From contig JAGQWX010000034.1 of the NCBI GenBank assembly GCA_020436935.1, forward strand, positions 1 through 52,515: DNA of 52,515 nt, given 5' to 3'. This document shows, one piece after another, positions 46,831 through 52,515 of this stretch (positions are counted from its first letter, which is position 1; each line of letters begins with the position of its first letter). Origin of the DNA: Saprospiraceae bacterium. GTDB taxonomy: Bacteria > Bacteroidota > Bacteroidia > Chitinophagales > Saprospiraceae. The notes below the pieces were generated by a model. The model was not told where the DNA came from. It saw only the letters and a list, made by a program, of their open reading frames with translations, and made no database searches. A program made the position numbers and the translations under genes.

Positions 46831-47182
46831 AAGTATCTTCCTGTCACATGGCTAAAGGTAAGAAGTGTCTATTAATTTTTTTGTATAGTATTGGATAATA
46901 GAAAATTGTTTGACTGCTATGCATCCTGGTATTTTACGGCAATATTATGGTGTAAAGGTGGACCCAATTCCGGCGTGATTTCATGGTATAAAGGCGCTTT
47001 ATCAATTCCAATTTGCCTTTGGATAAGTCAGAATTGTGTATAACCATCTTGTTAACCATGCGAATAATGCGCCACGGGAAATAAATTTTTTCCAAAAAGT
47101 AAGCCTCATCTGGTTATGAAATGATTTTGGTCATCACCAATGAATAGTTAATCATCAAATTATTCAAGCAAAATCATTCATC
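46831..47182. other. intergenic region with possible IS-end relic
   Basis: These 352 bases separate the divergent sensor and azoR genes. On the minus strand TACTTTTG (46835-46828), a TAnnTTTG match, overlaps the sensor start codon. At 46947-46960 and 46983-46996 two imperfect copies of ATGGTGTAAAGGTG occur 36 bases apart, with CCCAATTCCGGCG between them. This resembles the repeated ends of some IS elements. Nothing else is recognised. Confidence 0.4.
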
Positions 47183-47791
47183 ATGAAAAAAATTTTATGT
47201 GTCCTAAGCAGCCCTAGCGGCGAGTACTCTGTGAGCAACAAATTGGCCAAAGCAATTGTCGAGAAATTGAGCAGTTCATCAGATTCTGAAGTTACAGAAT
47301 TTGATTTGACGAAAGAAGACATTCCCCATATCGATGGTGCAACCATTGCAGCATTTTATACACCAGCGGAGTATTTGGATGATGATAAAAAGGCAACATT
47401 AGCAACTTCAGACAGAGTTATAGATGCTTTGCTGGCAGCTGATGAAATTGTCATTTCTGTACCATTCCACAACTTTGGAATTCCATCTTCATTAAAAGCA
47501 TGGATCGATCATGTTGCCCGGGTTGGAAAAACATTTTACTTCAATGCAGACGGAACTCCAACCGGCATGGTGACAGGAAAGAAAGTTTTTCTTGCCATAT
47601 CTTCAGGAGGCATATATTCAAGCGGACCTATGCAATCATTCGACTTTGCGGAACCATATTTAAGAGCCATACTTGGATTCCTCGGCATTACAGATGTGAC
47701 CACTTTCAGAGCTGAAGGAATGGCCATACCGGGAGTGAAAGAAATAGCGTTGCCCAATGCCATCGAGCAGTTATCACAGATATCTGCTTAA
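47183..47791 (+). CDS. azoR: FMN-dependent NADH azoreductase
   Basis: The 202-residue flavodoxin-fold enzyme is cytoplasmic. It reduces quinones and azo compounds by two electrons with NADH via FMN. Signatures are the N-terminal phosphate-binding loop LSSPSGEYSVSNKLA (about 8-22), the AzoR motif PFHNFGIPSSLKAWIDHVARVGKTF (about 94-118) and SSGGIY (about 139-144). Length and motif order match AzoR. It stands alone. Physiologically it is probably a quinone-detoxifying oxidoreductase. Confidence 0.92.
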   Translation: MKKILCVLSSPSGEYSVSNKLAKAIVEKLSSSSDSEVTEFDLTKEDIPHIDGATIAAFYTPAEYLDDDKKATLATSDRVIDALLAADEIVISVPFHNFGIPSSLKAWIDHVARVGKTFYFNADGTPTGMVTGKKVFLAISSGGIYSSGPMQSFDFAEPYLRAILGFLGITDVTTFRAEGMAIPGVKEIALPNAIEQLSQISA

Positions 47792-48198
47792 GAATTACTA
47801 TCTGATCTGATTTTGTTGATGGCCAGGGAATAATTCTTTATGATCACAACATTAGTATTAAAGATAGGTAGTATATCATCGTGGATCAAAGGGTATTACT
47901 GACTTTTGTTGTTGTAGTACCCTTGATCTTCCATCACCTGCCTGAACATTATTAAACATCAAGAGGATTATGATTTTGCACCCAATAATTGCACTGTACC
48001 TGTGAACCCCAAAGGTCGCCCTACACGTGCAATTCAACCATCCATTATTAAGTTCATCTTGAGCCAAATATTGGGTGGTTGTTTTTTAAATTATAGTTAT
48101 TTGGATGGTGAAATCTCCATCTGAATGTTTTTTATACCTCATCTTTTCGTGGACGGCTCATAAAATCTTATTTTACAGACCATTAGTCTATCATTGCC
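47792..48198. other. intergenic region with two unexplained hairpins
   Basis: No gene is seen in these 407 bases. An inverted repeat at 47884-47928 (GATCAAAGGGTATTAC / GTAGTACCCTTGATC, one wobble pair and one bulge) lacks a T-run on the plus strand. A second pairing, CAACCATCC (48035-48043) with GGGTGGTTG (48073-48081), is followed by T at 48082-48087 and is reported separately as a terminator candidate. The stretch could be the azoR 3' region, a short RNA, or a leader of the next gene. Confidence 0.5.
48035..48087 (+). terminator. candidate rho-independent terminator or attenuator
   Basis: A 9-bp stem with one T-G pair and a 27-base loop is followed by six T. It lies 244 bases after azoR and 112 bases before the oxidoreductase ATG. 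The long loop makes it weaker than the other terminators here. Confidence 0.4.
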
Positions 48199-50391
48199 AT
48201 GCCAAAAAAAGTAGATACACCCTCCATTCAAAAATACAACCGCAGACACTTCGTGCAAATTTCAGCCCAGGGTTTAGTTGGAGTTGGAATTGGTTCATTT
48301 GCGGTATCCAACTTATCGCTGATCGGCTGTGCTACAGAAAATGCGTCTAAAAAAGTATTCGGAGCTTGTCATCATGATTGTCCTGACACGTGCAGCTGGG
48401 AAATTGAGACTCAAAGTGGTCAAGTGGTTTCGTTTAAAGGCAGCCCGTCAAATCCATACACTGCAGGAAAGTTGTGCAATAAGATGGATCACTTTGATAG
48501 TGAGGTGGTTTTCAGCCCGCATCGATTGCTCAAACCTTTGAAGAGGGTAGGAGCCAAGGGCCAGGCAGAATTTAAAGAAGTATCGTGGGAAGAAGCCATC
48601 AGCGATGTTGCCAAGAGAATAAACACTATCACTTCTGAAAAAGGAGGTGAGGCCATTCTCCCATTTTCATATGGTGGAAATGAAGGTATGGTTCAAGGCA
48701 AAGCAGGGAGGAGTTTTTTCAAACACATTGGAGCTTCCAATCTCGAAAGAACCATATGCGGTGATGCTGCCGTCGCCGGAATTGAAGCAGTAAACGGACA
48801 ATCTACGGGCATCATGCCGGAAGACATTGTCCACAGTAGATACATCGTTCTATGGGGCACGAATACCCTATATTCCAATCAGCACTTGTGGCCCTACATA
48901 GAAAAAGCAAGAGCTGCAGGAGCAAAACTTGTAGTCATTGATCCTTTCGTGTCCGCAACAGCAGAAACCGCTGATGTACACATTCAACCCTTTCCGGGAA
49001 CTGATACTGCCCTGGCCCTGGGTATGATCAACATCATTTTGTCTGAAGGACTACAAGACCAGGAATACATCGACAATTACACCTCAGGTTTTGAAGAACT
49101 TAAGACCCACGTACAAAAGTATACACCGCAATATGTTTCTGAAATCACAGGACTTGAGATTACTGCCATTGAAGCATTTGCCAGAGAATATGCAACATCT
49201 AAGCCAGCCCTCATCAGGATATTGATTGGCATGGAACATCAGAGCAATGGAAGTTCTGCCTTCCGAACCATAGGCATGCTGCCAGCCCTGACAGGAGCGT
49301 GGAAAGACCTCGGTGGCGGACTGATGCATATGGCTTACGAACTTTTTGGACAAAGCCTCAACTATTCGATTTTTGATTTACCTGAGGAAGTTTCCGGCAA
49401 AAAAGTGAGGAGCATCAATATGGTAGAGCTGGGTAAGGCCCTCACAGATAAGGAAATGGCACCATCTGTAGATGCATTGTTTGTTTACAATGCAAACCCA
49501 GCCGTCACCATTCCAAATCAGAACCTGGTATTAGCGGGATTAAAAAGAGAAGATTTATTCACGGTAGTCATAGAGCACTTTATGACAGATACGGCCATGT
49601 ACGCAGATTATGTATTTCCGGCTACAACTCCTTTTGAGAATTGGGATTTGTTCACCTCGTGGGCAACGCCTTACATCAACATCAATCAACCCGCAATTCC
49701 ACCTCTCGGTGCCGCCAAACCCAATACTGAATTCTTCAGATTGCTGGCCAGGGAAATGGGATTTACGGAAGACTATTTATATCTGGAGGACAAAAGCATC
49801 GTGCAATCCATGTTGAATTCAGACCACCCATACTTGGAAGGCATTACTTTTGATTCGCTTGAAAAATCAGGCTGGGCAAGGCTAAAAGTACCCAATGAGT
49901 GGCGCCCTCACGCAGCAGGAAATTTCAATACACCTTCAAAAAAGTGTTTGCTGTACAATCCTGATGTCCAGCCAGCATTGCCGGATTATATTGCAGTAAC
50001 ACAAAGCGAAACAGACAAAAAAAGCTATCCTTTGAGATTGCTGAGTATAAAGTCCACCAGGTATTTTCTAAATTCTTCTCACGCCAACATTACCACGCTG
50101 AGAGATTTGGAAGGTCAGCCAATGCTGGATATTCATGAGTTGGACGCCAAAAATTATGGGATAGCCGATGGTGACGAAGTAAAAGTATTCAACCAAAGGG
50201 GCGAAGTGTTTTTGAAAGCCCGAATAAAAAACAAAGTTAAAAAAGGGGTGGTTTGCATGCCCCAGGGGTATTGGAACAGCCTGATGCCCAAAAGCTCATC
50301 GGCAAATGCACTCACCCATGACTTACTCACGGATATGGGAGGTGGAGCAGCCATTCAGGATACTATGGTCAATGTCATGAAACTGGCTTGA
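48199..50391 (+). CDS. Tat-exported molybdopterin oxidoreductase with 4Fe-4S cluster
   Basis: The 730-residue DMSO-reductase-superfamily catalytic subunit opens with a Tat leader, NRRHFVQISAQGLVGVGIGSFAV (about 14-36). SLIGCATE follows, where Cys could be a lipid anchor. A 4Fe-4S motif CHHDCPDTC...GKLC (Cys about 57, 61, 65, 92) comes next. Bis-MGD binding regions include YIVLWGTNTLYSNQHLWPY and VVIDPFVSATAETADVHIQPFPGTDTAL. The C-terminal cap domain has MLDIHELDAKNYGIADGDEVKVFNQRGEV. No electron-transfer or membrane subunit lies beside it, so partner and substrate are unknown. The Mo ligand cannot be assigned with confidence. Confidence 0.88.
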   Translation: MPKKVDTPSIQKYNRRHFVQISAQGLVGVGIGSFAVSNLSLIGCATENASKKVFGACHHDCPDTCSWEIETQSGQVVSFKGSPSNPYTAGKLCNKMDHFDSEVVFSPHRLLKPLKRVGAKGQAEFKEVSWEEAISDVAKRINTITSEKGGEAILPFSYGGNEGMVQGKAGRSFFKHIGASNLERTICGDAAVAGIEAVNGQSTGIMPEDIVHSRYIVLWGTNTLYSNQHLWPYIEKARAAGAKLVVIDPFVSATAETADVHIQPFPGTDTALALGMINIILSEGLQDQEYIDNYTSGFEELKTHVQKYTPQYVSEITGLEITAIEAFAREYATSKPALIRILIGMEHQSNGSSAFRTIGMLPALTGAWKDLGGGLMHMAYELFGQSLNYSIFDLPEEVSGKKVRSINMVELGKALTDKEMAPSVDALFVYNANPAVTIPNQNLVLAGLKREDLFTVVIEHFMTDTAMYADYVFPATTPFENWDLFTSWATPYININQPAIPPLGAAKPNTEFFRLLAREMGFTEDYLYLEDKSIVQSMLNSDHPYLEGITFDSLEKSGWARLKVPNEWRPHAAGNFNTPSKKCLLYNPDVQPALPDYIAVTQSETDKKSYPLRLLSIKSTRYFLNSSHANITTLRDLEGQPMLDIHELDAKNYGIADGDEVKVFNQRGEVFLKARIKNKVKKGVVCMPQGYWNSLMPKSSSANALTHDLLTDMGGGAAIQDTMVNVMKLA

Positions 50392-50502
50392 TCATTCGCC
50401 CAAAACAGAGCAATGCTGATATCTCACGGCTAGGCTGTAAAAATTAGTTAAAATCAAATACCTTCGCAGGGTTTGATATTCCTAAACAATAAGCCAAGTT
50501 AT

Positions 50503-52380
50503 ATGCCGTATTTTCAAAGATTGAAACCTCTGTTTCTTGCTGTAATTCTTTTGCAATGCACCATAGTGAAAAGCCAGGATATTTTACCGCCCGTTCCCGA
50601 ATGGCATGGTAAGAGTGAAGCCCTGATTGCCCAACCTGACAACAAATGGATCACCCACACCGAAAAATCAGGTTTCGTAACTACGCCTAATTATGCAGAG
50701 ACCATGGCTTGGTTGAAAAAACTGACCGAAGCTACACCTTTGATGTCCATGATTTCAATAGGGAAAAGTGTAGAGGGTCGGGATATCTATATGGTCATAG
50801 CCTCCACAGAACAGGTAAAGACACCGGACGCATTAAAGAAGTCCGGAAAACCCGCACTTTTTGTTGAAGCAGGCATACATTCGGGAGAAATTGATGGAAA
50901 AGATGCCGGCATGATGTTGTTGCGGGACATCGCTTTTGGTGGTAAAAAATCCTTGCTGGACAAAATCAATTTTTATTTCATCCCCATCCTCAATGTCGAT
51001 GGTCACGAAAGATCGTCGCCATACAACCGCCCCAATCAAAGAGGTCCCAAAAATATGGGCTGGCGCACCAATGCACAAAACCTCAACATCAACAGAGACT
51101 TTGCCAAAATTGACACCAAAGAAGCCAGGGCAGTCATCAAAGTCATGAATGAATATGATCCCGCCATGTTTATGGACATACATGTGACAGATGGCGCTGA
51201 CTATCAATATGACATCACTTTTGGTGGCTACGGTCAGGATGGCTACTCACCACAAATCTCCCAATGGCTGAAGAATACTTTTAAGGTGAAAGCCGATGAA
51301 GCCCTGAAAGGGCAGGGGCACATCCCGGGGCAACTCATGTTCGCCTTCAACGACAAAGATTTTTCGGAGGGAAATATACTCAGCCTTGGTGGTGCAAGAT
51401 TTTCTGACAGTTATGGTGATACCAGGCACCTCGCGAGTGTTTTGGTTGAAAACCATTCTCTCAAACCCTTCAAACAAAGAGTACTCGGTACTTATGTACT
51501 GCTGGAAGCGACGATGAAGCTCCTGGCAACAGAAGGCAGAGAACTTGTAGAAAGGACAAAAAAGGACAGGAGTACCTTCGCTGATGAAGTACCCATGGAA
51601 TTCAAAGTTCCACAATTGCAGAAAACTGTAGTATTTGACGCAGAACCGGAAGCTGCAGCAATGGTAAAAGGTGTGCAGGCCCCTGATTCAATGGTACATC
51701 TTGGCGTAGAACACATTACAAAAATATCGGAGATCACTGGTAAACCTTACCTGCAATGGACAGGCAAACCCATTACCCAAACCATTGTGAATTACAAAGC
51801 AACGCTGCCATCCAATCTGATCAAAAGACCAAAGGCCTATTATGTACCAGCTGCTTGGCCGGATGTCATTGAGAGACTCCAAGCCCACGGCATTTCGGTG
51901 GAAGTATTGGCGGAAGCCCGGGAAGTTGAAGTGGAGCTGGATCGTATATTGAGTTATAAACTCGAAAATGAAAGCAAACAGGTCAGGGCATTTGAAGGGC
52001 ATATGCAACTCAATGCCGTAACAGAACTTTTTACACAAAAGAAAGTGTACGCTCCGGGTTCTGTGCGTATTCCTACAGATCAGGCTCTTGGAGAACTGGC
52101 TATGATTTTATTGGAACCTTCATCCAAAGACTCCTATTTCTCGTGGGGATTTTTTAATGAAATTCTGCAACGGACCGAATATATGGAGGCTTACGTCATC
52201 GAACCCATGGCGCAAAAAATGCTGGCAGAAAACCCCGCGTTGAAAGCAGAATTTGAGCAAAAGAAAGCTGAAGATCCAAGCTTTGCCGGCAACGCAGGAG
52301 CCATTTTGTCCTGGTTTTACAGCAAATCACCTTATTATGATGACCGATATCTCATTTATCCGGTAGGTAGAGAAAAATAA
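50503..52380 (+). CDS. M14 family metallopeptidase (zinc carboxypeptidase-like), secreted
   Basis: The 625 residues from ATG 50503 have a signal peptide ending IVKSQ. The M14 domain has zinc ligands HSGE (about 126-129) and the His of DIHVTDG (about 226). NINRDF supplies the substrate-carboxylate Arg pattern, and the probable catalytic Glu is in LVENHSL (about 315). A C-terminal region of about 250 residues follows (YYVPAAWPDVIERLQAHGISVEVL), usual in large Bacteroidota M14 proteins. An in-frame TTG at 50473 is less likely because it breaks the signal peptide. No T9SS CTD is seen. A very strong terminator follows. Confidence 0.9.
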   Translation: MPYFQRLKPLFLAVILLQCTIVKSQDILPPVPEWHGKSEALIAQPDNKWITHTEKSGFVTTPNYAETMAWLKKLTEATPLMSMISIGKSVEGRDIYMVIASTEQVKTPDALKKSGKPALFVEAGIHSGEIDGKDAGMMLLRDIAFGGKKSLLDKINFYFIPILNVDGHERSSPYNRPNQRGPKNMGWRTNAQNLNINRDFAKIDTKEARAVIKVMNEYDPAMFMDIHVTDGADYQYDITFGGYGQDGYSPQISQWLKNTFKVKADEALKGQGHIPGQLMFAFNDKDFSEGNILSLGGARFSDSYGDTRHLASVLVENHSLKPFKQRVLGTYVLLEATMKLLATEGRELVERTKKDRSTFADEVPMEFKVPQLQKTVVFDAEPEAAAMVKGVQAPDSMVHLGVEHITKISEITGKPYLQWTGKPITQTIVNYKATLPSNLIKRPKAYYVPAAWPDVIERLQAHGISVEVLAEAREVEVELDRILSYKLENESKQVRAFEGHMQLNAVTELFTQKKVYAPGSVRIPTDQALGELAMILLEPSSKDSYFSWGFFNEILQRTEYMEAYVIEPMAQKMLAENPALKAEFEQKKAEDPSFAGNAGAILSWFYSKSPYYDDRYLIYPVGREK

Positions 52381-52402
52381 AAAAGCTTTATACTAAGGCT
52401 TA

Positions 52403-52437
52403 AAAAAAGGAGGACATTAAATGTGTCCTCCTTTTTT
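52403..52437 (+). terminator. strong rho-independent terminator of the M14 gene
   Basis: AAAAAAGGAGGACA (52403-52416) and TGTCCTCCTTTTTT (52424-52437) form a perfect 14-bp stem with a seven-base loop and a six-T tail. It is directly followed by the group II intron start. Confidence 0.93.
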
Positions 52438-52440
52438 AAT

Positions 52441-52515
52441 GTGTGCCATGCATGTTCAAAACCTAAGAGGTGGAAGTCCTCAATGGGCCGGCCAACGGGA
52501 ACCATTAGCCAAATG
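52441..52515 (+). mobile_element. 5' end of a class C group II intron, cut by window end
   Basis: The sequence begins GTGTGCC, the conserved 5' splice end. As in the Oceanobacillus iheyensis class IIC intron, as I recall it, a short hairpin GAGG-TGGAAGT-CCTC (52467-52481) follows. A stem AATGG (52482-52486) / CCATT (52502-52506) comes next, then AGCC. Oceanobacillus has AACUGU/ACAGUU-AGCC at the same place, so the pairing is kept with different bases. Class C introns insert just after terminator hairpins, and this one starts 4 bases after one. The reverse transcriptase would lie beyond the window. Confidence 0.83.

Noticed and set aside
47884-48087. Molybdenum-cofactor riboswitch upstream of the oxidoreductase
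   Set aside because: The conserved Moco motif elements cannot be recognised; only two simple hairpins are visible.

Overview
The window reads as a chromosomal segment of a Bacteroidota bacterium, probably of the Saprospiria/Chitinophagales side, although no marker here fixes the family. Several things point to the phylum: a type IX secretion locus (porV, porU, a PorP/SprF protein, gldJ), a SusR-like hybrid two-component regulator, secreted proteins opening with the [15 protein letters not shown] motif, and promoters that fit the Bacteroidota pattern (TAnnTTTG at -7, TTG about 20 bases upstream). There is no prophage or plasmid backbone. Most of it is ordinary core genome with an accessory block at 35-47 kb.

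Layout. At 1-284 lies a 41-bp tandem repeat array. It is followed by ddl, a HAD phosphatase, an IPTL-CTERM surface protein, the lemA-DUF2207 pair, an EGF-like lipoprotein, a two-TM unknown and ettA. A cluster of short palindromic and tandem repeats leads into the RNase P RNA gene (8935-9300). Next comes the T9SS locus: porV and porU leftward, then porP/sprF, gldJ and murF rightward, the porU-porV-gldJ-murF neighbourhood known from gliding Flavobacteria. Then follow a degenerate arginase-fold protein, an OmpA/TSP3 outer-membrane protein, the pyruvate dehydrogenase E2 gene, a lone HigA-like regulator, a YbiT-type ABC-F protein, and a leftward operon of an ECF sigma factor, a small membrane protein and a lipoprotein oligopeptidase B. 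An LEA-like helical protein is divergent from a coiled-coil protein, followed by a small membrane protein, an Lrp/AsnC regulator, and a DUF2891 lipoprotein directly followed by an atypical Nramp transporter.

The accessory block at 35.1-46.8 kb is the most cohesive candidate for something undescribed. A 1304-residue hybrid sensor with an AraC output lies next to a cluster encoding a DUF4907 protein, a stand-alone LytTR DNA-binding protein and three tandem secreted proteins. Each of the three has a six-blade Kelch-like propeller, a fibre-like neck, and an S74-type intramolecular chaperone end with an intact Ser/Lys dyad. The region upstream of the cluster carries three perfectly phased 21-bp repeats whose period and core resemble LytTR operators.

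The right end holds azoR, a Tat-exported molybdopterin oxidoreductase, and an M14 peptidase with a strong terminator. Immediately after that terminator the sequence matches the 5' end of a class C group II intron, cut off by the window edge.
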